From Heligmosomoides polygyrus polygyrus (taxonomy: Eukaryota > Nematoda > Chromadorea > Rhabditida > Heligmosomidae), in the NCBI GenBank assembly GCA_947396885.1, contig OX377203.1, forward strand, positions 23,811,253 through 23,875,252: 64,000 bases of DNA. The letters run 5' to 3'. Under the pieces are notes generated by a model that had not been told where the DNA came from, ran no database searches, and saw only the letters and a program-made list of their open reading frames with translations. A program made the position numbers and the translations under genes. Position 1 is the stretch's first letter. Every line of letters begins with the position of its first letter. Shown piece by piece: positions 35,248-47,100 of this stretch.

Positions 35248-35296
35248 ACTTTGCGGTGTCTGTTGAGACACCATGTCTCAACAGACACCGCAAAGT
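35248..35296. repeat. perfect 23-bp-arm palindrome beside the mariner end
   Basis: ACTTTGCGGTGTCTGTTGAG then ACA (35248-35270) is exactly inverted at 35274-35296 with a 3-bp loop. It abuts the TA at the mariner's right end. Confidence 0.9.
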
Positions 35297-35435
35297 CCAA
35301 TAAGTCCATGATTATCTGTTCTAACTTCGACGAAAGCTCTACAATTTCGATTAGTATTCATATCAGACAAGGTTAGGGCCTCAACTTTTGCTAAGTTTTG
35401 AAGAGATGTATATTCACACGTTTTTCACATTTCAC

Positions 35436-35891
35436 CTAAGTGTATAGAACCATCTTCGCGAAGCGTTATAGACGCAAGATAGTAGAGCGGATAGAAGATC
35501 GAATTCAAGAGCAGTATGGAGCAGGTTTTAGGACTTAACTCGTTCAGTAACGAGGTTTCGTGCACCATTGCTACGCCTTTTGCGTTATCATGGATATGCA
35601 CTTCCACCTGCTTGCAATAATCTACTAGACCACTAGGTCTCCTTAACCAGACTGCGTTTGATGTTCGAAGCGTAGCCATAACTAGTCCGTTTTGAGGAAA
35701 ATGCGGATTTGGCGTCTAATGAGTGTGCCTTTGGAATTTCGCAATCTCGTGTTCTCCCCGTTCTGTTATTTAGCAGAGCCTGAACTTACCATGTGGTGGG
35801 AAGTGTCAGATTTTTCTTTATCAGACCGTTTTCCGGACGATCCCGATCCCCTGCTGGACGATGTGCTCGACACCGTTGAGCGAGTCGACAT
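35436..35891 (-). CDS. 5' exons of a probable trans-spliced minus-strand gene
   Basis: Exon 1 (35891-35790) starts ATG two bases after CTAACTTCAG, a placement typical of SL trans-splicing, and encodes a Ser-rich segment (MSTRSTVSSTSSSRGSGSSG) before GTAAGT. Exon 2 (35715-35436) enters in phase 0 after CTCATTAG and encodes LVMATLRTSNAVWLRRPSGL, then VHIHDNAKGVAMVHETSLLN and a hydrophobic stretch (ILLLNSIFYPLYYLASITL), ending in phase 1 before GTGAAA. Function unknown. The next exon is not resolved; the mariner at 34353-35246 would lie in the following intron. Exons at 30.7-31.6 kb are candidates for the same gene. Confidence 0.5.
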
Positions 35892-36222
35892 CACTGAAGT
35901 TAGCTTTTGTGCATTGATAATTCGTCGGGCGAAGTGGTGTGTGCAAGGGCGCAAATAGGTTCAGGGAAGGGGAGGGGGTTGCTTTGTAGGACAGCCCCAA
36001 GCAACGTTTAGGACTGTCTGAAATTAACAATTTTGTGCAGCAGAGGTGTGTTCTACTCCCATGATGAACTGACCTAGGAGGTCATTTCTGATGTAAATGG
36101 ATGTGATAGCCATTAGAACTAAGCACCTGCTGCCGCGAATGTGCCCGCACCTGCTACAGTATCCCCCAACCTGAACATCACCCAAGCCGTTGTCATTGGA
36201 GCTCGTCTTTGTCATTAAGCGT

Positions 36223-36305
36223 GCAACTCCAGGGTGTGTACCATGCAAGCTGCTCGCGGTGGAGACTGCCTTGGTCGCTAAGGGGAGTCCGCAGCAGAGT
36301 TTAGC
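36223..36305. repeat. single copy of the 110-bp unit found at 1-590
   Basis: CTCCAGGGTGTGTACCATGC followed by GCTGCTCGCG, GAGACTGCC and GGGGAGTCCGCAGC matches the units at the window's start in order and spacing. It shows the unit is dispersed, not only tandem. Confidence 0.65.
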
Positions 36306-37370
36306 AGAAATGCATGCAGCTCAAAAAATGCGCAGTAAACGCCAGCGAATTATATAGACGTAAAAACCCCTCAAATCTTCACCACCTAGTTTAAATGCAA
36401 AAATTCCGAAACGCAGGAGGGCCGAATGATCTCGTATGAAGCAACGCCACTATCCACTGCCACACGATTCGCTTGCCGGCACTGAATAGGTCGAGTGTCC
36501 ACGTGGACGCCACGCTATACATGACGCAACAGCTGCAGCCGCACGCTGCAGTATCCCGCAAACCTGCACATCAACCCGCGACTCCATCGGCAGAAGGTGG
36601 TTAGAACTATGCAAAACCATTGGATATACATGGGCCTAGGCGAATAACCGGCGTGTAGATGGCGACCTTCTCCCGAGCCTATTTGCGCCAGTGCAGGTCT
36701 AGAAAAGGACCATAAATTCCACCATAATTTTTCTAAACAGAGGACGAGGTTTTAATTCAAAAATCTGACAAACAAGAACGCCAAGCTCGGGTAAATACCT
36801 GCACAATAACTGCACTGGGAAATTCAAACCTGCTTTAGGTGGGGTATTGCTGCCAAGTTTTGAAGAAATACCGTATGGAGCCCCGCTCTAGACCTCCCAG
36901 TTGTGTTGTGCCCACTACCCTGCCCTTAATCTGCACGGCAGTGGAATCAGGGCATGTAGATAGGGTGAAAGCCAATTTTAGAGGAAGAGCCGTGAGATAC
37001 CTGAGAGCGAGCACTTCTTCCCACTGTGGTCTCCTACTCAAATTGGGATTCTCTCTGGATTTGGGATTCGCCTTGCAATCACTATAGGTGAAGATTCGCA
37101 CCTGCTCAGGCCGACACTTCTTGCAAAGAAAGTAGGAAACAATGAAGCTACCGCTAGAATGAAACTAATACCACAGTTTATTGTGATAAAGCCACTTGTA
37201 TCATTTTATACTATATATCATTTATATCATTTACACTAAATATCATTTTATATCAAGGCTGTATGTTTATCTCAAGCAAGTTGAAGAGTTAGTCAGTTTA
37301 AATATGTATGGAAACTATGTACTCTAACAAGCTAGCCTAGGGGGAAAAATCCACCTACTAGCGCAAAATG
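36306..37370. other. no recognisable gene; old duplicated segments
   Basis: CTACAGTATCCCCCAACCTG near 36157 recurs as CTGCAGTATCCCGCAAACCTG-like sequence near 36548, a diverged direct duplication. A minus frame at 36835-37101 is open for 88 codons without support. About 37180-37260 is low-complexity ATATCATTT. Confidence 0.4.
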
Positions 37371-37379
37371 GGTATGGGG

Positions 37380-37647
37380 TATAGTTGTGCTCGATTTACT
37401 TATTCAAATAGGTATTCGAATAATTTTCATTCGAATCTGAGTATTCGATTTCAAATATTCAAAAAATCGCGTTTTTCGAATGTACTCGAATCCGATTGTT
37501 CAAAAAAAACGCGTTTTCCGAATGCATTCGAATTCGAGCATTTAGAAAATCGCGTTTTTCGAATATATTCGAAACTCGAATGATCGAAAATTGCGGGTAT
37601 TCGAAACCATTCGAATACTCGAAAATTTTGCGAGAGTACAACTATGA
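37380..37647. mobile_element. TTCGAA-repeat element with inverted ends
   Basis: The interior has three or more copies, period about 58 bp, of AAATCGCGTTTTTCGAAT and a following ATTCGAA segment. The ends TATAGTTGTGCTCG and CGAGAGTACAACTATGA are inverted repeats, and TATGGGG stands directly outside each end (37373-37379, 37648-37654). The design, short motif arrays next to inverted ends with a 7-8 bp duplication, resembles the CGTAAAT hAT-like family. Confidence 0.6.
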
Positions 37648-40240
37648 TATGGGGTGAACTACGTTGTAGATTTGAGAATTTGCAACATGTATCTGCGGCA
37701 GGGGAGAATGCATCGCTTTGCAGCGGAGGCCCCTCCACACTAGGATTGTGAGAAAATCTGGACGACTTGCCCAACAACTTCTAGAATAAAAACGTTGAGT
37801 AGAAAAAGACTACATCATAACTGTTGAAAGAAGTCAACGTCTGCGTGGATTAGAGAAAACTATCACTTGTAGGAAATTGAACCCCCTCTTCAGACTTGAG
37901 CCTAAACACATCCCGCTGAATGTTTTTCATTGCATAAGGGCATGAGTATGTAAGCATTCGAATCGGAAATAGCGAGGTACTCGCAGGCGGGTAATTAACT
38001 GCGTACCATCTGGGTGCGTACCATCTCCCCTTGTGTACACCTATAAAGTCCACCCCATATAGGCTACAGCTAGTCTGCCACCTATGGTTGTAGTATCGTA
38101 AGCCCATTGCTTCGCCTCGCAGTATTCCTTTCTTCACGCGCACGGCTTATTAACTGTCTCACCAAGTACAAGCTCACCAAGTACAAGAAGCCACCATTTT
38201 CCACAAGCGCGATGTGTGCATCAGTAAAGTCCTCAGTTTCCTCCATCTTCATCAATTGCTAGCGAATCCTGCCCACTTTTCTTGTTTTTTTCTTTCTCAT
38301 CTTCCCTTTTCTCTTATTTCATGTCATCTTTCAATAGCCAATTTGATTTGTTTTTTCTGCGATTTTCTCCCCTTGTAGTGAGTGGCTCGAATTGGCAATA
38401 AATAAATAAATAAATAAACTCTGTTTAGTGTGCTGGCAGGAAAAGTGGTGCAACCTAAGCAAGGACTCTGAAATGAGACCTGCTCCACTCGAAAGGGTAC
38501 TTGAATGTCATTTGCAAAGAAATTACCTCTGCCGCGAGCAAGCGAGGAAGGAGTAGCAGGTTAGCAATGTTCACGTCATTCATCTACAGCGATTGCAGCT
38601 CGAAGCTGGACTGGCTTAAGATGCGGATTTATAAATGTAACGTGGGGTTCGATTCCTCGATGGGCCAAACGTTTTACGTTTTCCAATACAACCAGGTAGG
38701 TTGCATTTATGGTTGTCTTCAGCTTCAGGGCTAATTTGCCCTACTGTGACGACTCGGCAGTCGCTTTTTACTGTTAGGAGCGCATTTCAGTTGATTATCA
38801 GCTTTCAAACTTCTCCGTAAACTGCAGAAGGCTACACAAAGATCTTCTATACAGTATAAGAACATTATTTTGTGTGAGCAGGCTTATCCCACTGAGCAGT
38901 GCAGTTCTTCCCGGCCAACTTCGAAGAGAACGACTATCGACAGTAAGAGATGGAGTGGGTGTGAAAAAGACAAAAAGCACATCTTTTTCACCATTGGCAC
39001 ACACCGCGTAATTGTTTTCGTCTCATCGAAATCCCACACTGGATCGGCAATTTTGCTGACGTTCCGTTCCTCACCTGCTTCTGCCTTGGGCTTCGACTCC
39101 ACACACCGATGCTGTCCGTGGCAGCAAACTTCTCGGAAATTACTACTCGACTCGAGTAAAAATAAAGATTGTTTGGCTTTCCGAACTTTATCTGAAGTAT
39201 GGACACAACCTTTACAGGGCAAAGGCCATGAGGAGTGATAAAAAGGAACCGATTCAGCCGACACCAACAGGAGAAAAATGTAATCTAGTAATCCACTTAG
39301 TGATTTGCTGCAGCTTGAATTGACCACCATGCCTGCTTCACACACTCTCTTAAATAAGGTAAAAAACAGCAAGTAATAAAATGAGAAAGGATCAAGGCTA
39401 TGGAACTAATATGCTCGTTTCGTCCCTAACCTCAGACGAGCACATTAAAAAGAAGCAGTAAACCTCCCCGGGACTCCTCAGTGAGGAAGGAGGTTCTAAA
39501 AGAATTTAAAAAAATAAAAAAGACTTCAACTGACCTGTAATGGGATATAAGTCCACAATAAATTGACAACCTTATAGTAAACACAAAAAAATAGTAAACT
39601 AGCCGTGCCTGTAAAGATTCATAGCAAATAACGGATCTATCCAAACGACGCGCTCGAGTCAACAACGAGAAAATCGTGGCAATAACACAACCAAACGAAA
39701 CGGAGCGAGCAAATCACGATATAACACGGAAAAACGTAATAGCACTCAAGACACACTTAGGAAACCACAACGTAAAGCCTTGGTGGGGAAAACGAACGTA
39801 AGGGACGGCTACCGTGGAAGAAACTGAGCCCCTACCCCATCCCAAGAGAGCATATATGTGCATCAGGAACATTCTAGAACGTAATCAATCCGCCTAGAAC
39901 GCGCGCAATTTGTCCGCTCTATTTGCATATAATGTTGCGGCAGTGGGACCCACCACAAATACGCCGCATGCCCATAAGTGCCCATATGAGGGGGGGGGGA
40001 GTCGACGGATGTCCACGCCTTTCGGTGGTCATGACACAAACATCAAATGCACTGCGGACCCACACGCTGTTCCAGTAGGAAAATGCTTCGCTCATAAGTG
40101 CATCGGAGCAAGAGGCGAGTCGCACTTACTCAAACAGTGTGCGAATATGTGAATATGTCGGGTTATACATGAAGTGAATGATCGGGAGCTGAAAATCTAG
40201 GTATCGCCCTATAGTGTAACCAAAATACAGCGCTTAAGTC
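37648..40240. other. no firm gene; one possible exon region
   Basis: At 39250-38884 a minus frame reads like protein (KVRKAKQSLFLLESSSNFRE, CCHGQHRCVES, ADPVWDFDETKTITR), but an overlapping frame with better splice borders (ATACTTCAG to GTGAGG) is also open, so neither can be preferred. Near 38640-38690 a GGTTCGATTCCTCG box B-like motif suggests tRNA-derived debris. (AAAT)n lies at 38397-38418 and G runs near 39990. The rest is featureless. Confidence 0.35.
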
Positions 40241-41060
40241 TTACACAACAAGAAGAATAAGCATAAGCTTAACTACATATTTTAACTCTCTATCTCCGCT
40301 ACCGGGACTGAGACAATATTTATATTTTATGAAGTTATTCTTATTAATACACTTGAGCAGGGACATATTAAAGAAATCCTTGCTATATCCACTATCAACC
40401 AACAGGGTTCGTAACTGTTTCATTCTGTTATTGAAATCGCATAACAGACTACATGTACGAGCAGTTCTTAATATCTCAGTATAAATAGTAGCTCTTTTGA
40501 TATTGTCACTAATATACGAATCAGCTGCTGGTAATCTAATAACCTTGAAGTTGAAGTCGTCAGTTTTATTATACATTTTGGTGTATATCTTGTCGCTTTC
40601 AATCCATATACTGAGATCCAGGTAATGACATTTCTTATCATTATCATGTGTGATCTCAATATTAAGAATACTGTCATACACTTTATCCAAAATGTTAGTA
40701 ACCTCAAGAGTCTCCATATTGTGTATGATAAGTAGGTCATCCATATATCTAAATGGATGGAATATTTGGTTATGCATTATATTCTTAATAGAATATATAT
40801 ATATATATATTCAAAGTATGACATAGTTAAATCTGCCATTAAGGGACTGAAATTACCTCCTTGAGGCACCCCTACTTTTTGTTTGAAAGTAATATTAGAG
40901 AATTGGCAGAAGCTGTTATTCAGCAGGAAGTGAACCCAGTATAGTAGATCTTCCTTAGTATAATACCTATAGTTATCATATTTCCCGGTATCCGTATAGA
41001 ATATCTTATCGTATACTTTATGAACTGCTAAATATTTTTTGTTTCCAGAATTTCCGTAAC
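40241..41060 (-). pseudogene. reverse transcriptase fragment, frameshifted by a (TA)n tract
   Basis: The minus strand encodes RT blocks in order: YYTKEDLLYWVHFLLNNSF, GVPQGGNFSPLMADLTMSYF (motif 4 region), then after a frame change FRYMDDLLIIHN (catalytic YMDD), CHYLDLSIWIESDKIYTKMY, and a C-terminal helix block (RATIYTEILRTARTCSLLCD). The frame change falls on a TA microsatellite at about 40793-40811, so expansion there broke an otherwise open RT. The YxDD box, YLDL, the RTARTC-type block and absence of an RNase H resemble the Penelope-related RT group often left as hypothetical proteins in animals; the exact clade is uncertain. Both ends are truncated. Confidence 0.75.
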
Positions 41061-43519
41061 AAATTGCCAGAACTATAAAAAATCCGTAACAAGTTGCCAG
41101 AACTATAAAAAATGTGCATATATAGTGCCATTGTTGCATGGTACCGCAGTCGGAAGAAGCGCTGGCTGTTGCGTGCTTCCGATTGCAGGTTCTCGGTTCG
41201 GATTTTCCAGGCTACCCAATTCTTCCCTCCCTAGCGATTTCGTATGGAAGATGTCCAGGACGGACAAAACTATGTCTTCGCTATCCTCTGGCCACAACGA
41301 ATGACAGTATATGTAGGTCGTTTAGGCGTTCAAATTGCATTCACTACATCCTGTTGAAGTAGAAGGCTTGACCCATCCCGAAAGGGATTGAATAACGCCG
41401 CTCTTTATCCTTCCATCTTTTTAGTGAGGCCCGGATGAGAAATATTTCTGTTATAAGCTATAATATTTAGCGAATACGTTACACTGAACTAGCCCACGAG
41501 ACGATCCCTGCAATTCCAAAGTCTAGACAGGCGTTCTTGTTCGTGTGTACTTCTATAGGTGACACCTCCGATATCAAACACACGAACAAAGTGACCGTAT
41601 TCAGCGATCCGTAGTGATCATACTCACTTCTTCTTGGATGATCCGATCTAAAAGCTCTGCTAAGAATAAGATTTTATCGACTGCCTTGTTCGCTCACGTC
41701 AATGAGGTCAATGAAGTACATAACTGATAACCCAGTGATAGGGTGAGAAGGTGTGAAGAAGGTATTCATACATTCTGTGGTTCATGGTCACAGCCACCAT
41801 ACGTCTGCTTCTTATTCTCTACATCGCAGGTTGGTGATCGGTATCGGTCGCCCACCAGCCGAGGCGGGATTTTTAGAAGCTGAATTAAATAGAGCACGGT
41901 TAATTTCCAGTCAACAACATTTCACCAGTGGACGGAAGGCGACTTAATGAGAGAGTGTAAGTAAGATCAGTTTTTGGAACATTGCCAACAAAGAACACTT
42001 AACGTAGAAGGAAAACGCCAGTTCCTTCCGAGTCACAATTCCTTGGCCTACCAAAAGAAACTTACAAAACTGATATATACCATACAGGATAAAGAAAGGC
42101 TCTAATCATTTCCATCTGGGTTGCGCCATGCATTTCGCTGCTACCGTCTGACGTGAAAGCAATTTGAATGCGTATTTGGCCACTACTTGTGGTGGCTAGG
42201 CTATGAAAAATCTAAGTGTTTTATCTTTCCCACCGACTCCGGACGGTTAGAAGACATCGTTGGTCTAGGCGAGAAATCCGAATCACGAGCCTGTAATCGG
42301 GAGAAAGCGACAGCCCCCACCTCCGACTACGCACCACGCGCCCTGCTCAAAAGGAGTGCAGCGAAATTGCATTGAACAGCACAAAAATTGCATCTATCCC
42401 AGTCGGAGGGAAGCATCGCTAGAAAAGCGAATAAATGTGTGGAATCCCCCGGCTAGGGAACTGCGAAGAACCAGTTCTCGGCATTGCCTTTGCAAACTAG
42501 TCTGGTTTCAGCTTTGCTGCCGTTGTCAAAGAGTCAGAGAGGAGTGCCTCCCCCACTAGGATAAAATTCCTCTTGGAAACAACAAAAGATTGTTCACAAT
42601 ATACTTTTTGAGCATAATTGTGTCAGTCTAGATCGCTTCCAAGAATGTCTCTATTTCGTTAACATCTATGTAATAGCAGCGGATGCAGTCTAGTAATGGT
42701 TTTGGAGCTATGCTACGTGGGGTTGCGGTTCAACTTATAAAAAATTTCGGGAAAAGGAGGAACTCTGTCAGTGAAGAAGAGAACCCAATAACGCTATAGC
42801 TTGCTCCGTGCTTTCCTTCAACGTAGAGAGGGTATATTTAGGCAGCGAAGGGACTCGGAGATGGTGCCCAACTAACGTGCCCGTACTAGTCGTGAGGTTG
42901 CTACTCAATCCCCTCAAACCGTAACTCAATCCCTTTGTAGGATGTGCCACGCATTGTAATTCTCCGGGATATTGTGGACGCAGTTGGAGCGAGCATTTGG
43001 CCTACATAGAATGATTGGCTTCGGCGAAAGCTAATATTTTATCCTTTCCCGATAAGTCTGGCACCAATTGACTGATCTTGGAAGGCGGCTTGGTTGGCTT
43101 TGACGGAAATTCGACGTAAGAACCTTTAATCGCAGTGCACGCGACAGCCGGGATCCTCCTCCGGCTGTGCTACCAACAGGGGAGATGAGAATCCAACAAC
43201 ATTCGCCGTATGTAGCCACGCACTACGCGCACATGGCGCCCTCATTTGGAGTTACTCTGCGCTAACAGATCAACAATGAAAAGATTCAGGTTTCTGACAG
43301 CCAACGAAATCCTCGACGATCGTACCGTTCTGCAAACGTCGAACTACCTCCAGTACGACATGAGGAGCTGTTGGTTCAAACTCCTGCTTACACCGATCAG
43401 ATGTCCAAAGCAACACCATACGTAATATTTTGGTTAAAATTTGTGGTGCAATCTTAGCATTATAGGTCATATGAATGCACCTACCTGACCTTGAATTTGC
43501 TCAAGAGCCGAACTGCTGG
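41061..43519. other. no recognisable gene; a diverged direct repeat
   Basis: About 42170-42350 and 42985-43230 appear to be old direct copies (TTTGGCC..., TTATC-CTTTCCC, GCGACAGCC..., CGCACTACGCGC-like landmarks in order). A 13-bp inverted pair (CTTGTTCGTGTGT) lies at 41536-41591. Frames of 60-67 codons have no support. Confidence 0.35.
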
Positions 43520-44109
43520 TTAACACGTTGACGACAAAATCGCTCAGTGGCGCGCGACGGTATATTATTTTAAAGAGAATGATATCTGGGCCATCCCAGC
43601 TTCGACCTGCTGAACGCGATGCTGATCTCCTTTTGGACGATTACGGCTGGTTTCCTTCTTAATCGGTTGTCGTGTCATGACCACCGACTTTTTAATTCAG
43701 CTACCCAGTAGGTGCTCACACTGTTCGGAATTTTATGGAAATTTTATTTTTTGAGGACAAATAATGGCTGAGACTTGTGTTCAAGAGCAGGAAGGTAGCC
43801 ATTTTTTAGTGTCAAAAAACGAGATTGCGCTATGCACTCCTCCAAGAGCTCATGATTTTGATTCATTTGATGGTAGAATTACTGTCCGTATGCAGTTTGA
43901 CACCTGTTAACGATACAAGAAAAAGCACTGTAAAGAAGACAATATTCTCACTTTGACGGTTAATGAAAAGTGGCAGTCAAACTATCAATCGAATAAAGTT
44001 GCGCCGAAATTTTTTAGCGCTCGTCGTGACTTCATATTTAATGCGCATACGCTTGCTTGTTTGCTGTGCTTCAAGAATTTTTAATTTATTACTTTTTCTT
44101 TTAAAAAAT

Positions 44110-47100
44110 AAATAATAATGAAAATAAATACTTACTTACTTTGATACTTTGATGGTCCTTTGTCGGCTGGAGGTCTTCTCAGCGGGGACCACAACTCTTC
44201 CAGACCGCTCGATCTCTGGCTGCTTGCATCCAGTGAGGCAGACTCCGCTCTCTGAAAGATCTTGAGAATGAGTCTGCCCATCGCGTTGGCGGTCGTCCCA
44301 GTGGTCTCTTATGGTCTCTCGGGAGCCATTCTGTGACACGGAGACTCCATCTATCGTCCTTTCATCGAAGCAGGTGTCCGGTCCAGCGATATTTGGACTT
44401 CTTCATGCACTGCAGCTGGTCTGCTAATTGCGACTTCTCCCGTAGCTCCGAGCTTCGTAGGCCTTCTTGCCATTCCTGACGAAGGCTTGTCCTCAGAAGA
44501 CATCTCTCCAGTGCACGATGCGTAGTTTGCATCGCTCTGGCGATTGTCTTGTTGTCGGGCCAGGTTTCCGTCGCGTAACACATCGCAGGCAGTACAGAGG
44601 CGATGAATATCGAGGCCCTGAGGCCGGGACAGGGTCAAGCGTGGGCTTCGATTTTTTCCGAAAATTTACGACCCCCTCCCCCTTCCAGAGCGGATCTGGT
44701 ACGACCCTCCCCCTTGTGTAGACCACCGTTTTATTTCCTATCCGCATTGATGATTTTATAAAATTTTCTATGTAATTTTTGTACCCTTTAATAGGTCCTT
44801 CTTTCCAGATGCAGCGTCGACTGTATCAGATTAGCTCAAGAAAGAGAGCAACTGTTTGATTTAGTAAATTGTCAGAAAAAACGCTGATAAAGGTTTTGTG
44901 CATGTAATCTTTTGATAATAATATTTTGTTTGTTTACAGTTGAAAATAAAGCACTTTTGAGAGCAGTTGTCGAATTAATCACAACGAGTTCAACTTTTCA
45001 GGCTTTCTGAGCATTTCGTGAACACGGAACATTTTTGTACGTGAAGGAGCAACATCTGCATTCGAAATTGTACTCTATACAATGCAGAGTGTTAATTGCT
45101 AAAGAGACTTAAGTGCTTTATCCACAACATTTTTTAGACACTCTCGGAAGCGATGACGGAATGGCAACCGGAGGATGGACTTGTCACGGAACTAATTTTC
45201 TCTCTTCTGTTGGAAACAGCATCAGAAAGTGAAGTTGTACCCAATAAAATTTTAAGCCCTTGTTTGACACATGGCAATAAAACCTGTTTTTCTGAAACGA
45301 TCCTTTGTATGAGCAGACGCTCCGATTTGTGTCATTTGCCGAAAATTTTCGACACCGTTAATCACATGGAAGCATGGATCCTGCTTTTTGAAGCGTAGAA
45401 TCCACACTTCTTATTGTTTTAAAAACTCTGTAAATTTTTCAGAGACGTTGAACAAACTCCGAAATATGGTAGGTTACGTGGAGCCATTGCGTTCGCCGAT
45501 ATCATCGATGGAGACTGAGGGTGGTCTTCTCGCGGAAAATTTTTCAATCTTCTCAAGGAAAGAACACGCGAGAGTGAAATTGTGCTTCATGGATTTTTAA
45601 GTCATGAGTATTACACAGTAAAAATCTGAGCTTCTTCGCAGCGATCTCCGATATGATTAGGGCTGATCGCATTTAAATTTTTCGCTTTTCAAGAAAAATT
45701 AATTAATTTTTACCTGAAGCAGATCACCCACACAGTTGAAATCTTGCCACAAAAAGTTTCAATTCTTGTTTAATGCACAGTGTAAAAATCATGGTTTTCT
45801 GAAAAGAATAGACTGGATCGACCACTGGTCGATACTGCACCGACGTCATGGGAGCGACGAAATTCAACGTTCACAAAAATGACTATAACTCGGTAAGTTT
45901 CCACAATTTGAAAAAGCCAAAGGACTTTTAGAAACCAGAAGAAAAGAGCCTTTACATGGCATAAAAATCGGTTTTCAAAAACTAGATCTTCATAGGGGGC
46001 GGAGGACTTCGATTTTTGCGAGAAAAAAATTGAAGTGATATTGAATAAGTAATCGTAACTCGGTAAGTTTTTCGAGTTTTACAGAAGCCAATAGCTATTT
46101 GGAAACTAGAGAAAAAGCGCTTTCGAATCATGTAAAAATTGGTTTTCAACAGGGAGGTATTCATAAGGGGCGGTAGGGGTTGACTTCTGGTTCATTGTTG
46201 CAGAAATACGTGCCAAAAATCGAACCCCCCTCGCCCCGTATGAAGACCCCTTTTTTGAAAACCAGTTTCTATATGGAAAAAAGCATCTTCTCTTTATTTT
46301 TCAAAAAGCAATTGGGATTTTTGAATTTCAAAAATTGAACTAAGTTATGATCAAATTTGTGAAGAACTGCTCGTAGACTCTGCACCGTCGACACTGGAGT
46401 GATTTCATAAAAATGATCATAACTCCGTTCGTTTTTCGAAATTCTAAAATCCCAATTGCTTTTTGAAAAGTAGAGAAAATATGCTAACTGACCATTCATA
46501 AATCATCTTTCAAAAAGAAGGTCTTCATTGTGGAAAATTTACCGAGTTATAGTCATTTTTGTGAACGTCGAATTTCGTCGCTCCCATGACGTCGGTGCGA
46601 TATCGACCAGTGGTCGATCCAGTCTATTCTTTTCAGAAAACCATGATTTTTACACTGTGCATTAAACAAAAATTGAAACTTTTTGTGGCAAGATTTCAAC
46701 TGTGTGGGTGATCTGCTTCAGGTAAAAATTAATTAATTTTTCTTGAAAAGCGAAAAATTTAAATGCAGTCAGCCCTAATCATATCGGAGATCGCTGCGAA
46801 GAAGCTTAGTTTATGATTGTATATTAATCACATCTTGAACTCTAAGTTGGTACAGTTTTCACTCTCTGATGCTCTTCCTCCAGAAGGTAGAATTTTTTTG
46901 CCGCAAGAAGTCCGTCCTTCAGTGGCGATCGGTGATATCGGAGAACGCAATGGCTCCACGTAACCTACCATGTTTCGGAGTTTGTGCGACATCTCTGAAA
47001 AATTCACAAAGCTTCTAAAACAATAAGAAGTGTGGGTTCTACGCTTAAAAAGCAGGCTGTAAAAATAGCGGCCTCCATGTAATTAACGGTGTCGAAAAAT

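Noticed and set aside
38625..38695. Possible tRNA or tRNA-derived SINE (GGTTCGATTCCTCG); similar motif near 24958
   Set aside because: Box B-like only; no cloverleaf, no proper box A at the right distance.
39910..40152. Opposing frames around a G run
   Set aside because: No splice sites, no family, and both strands open by composition.
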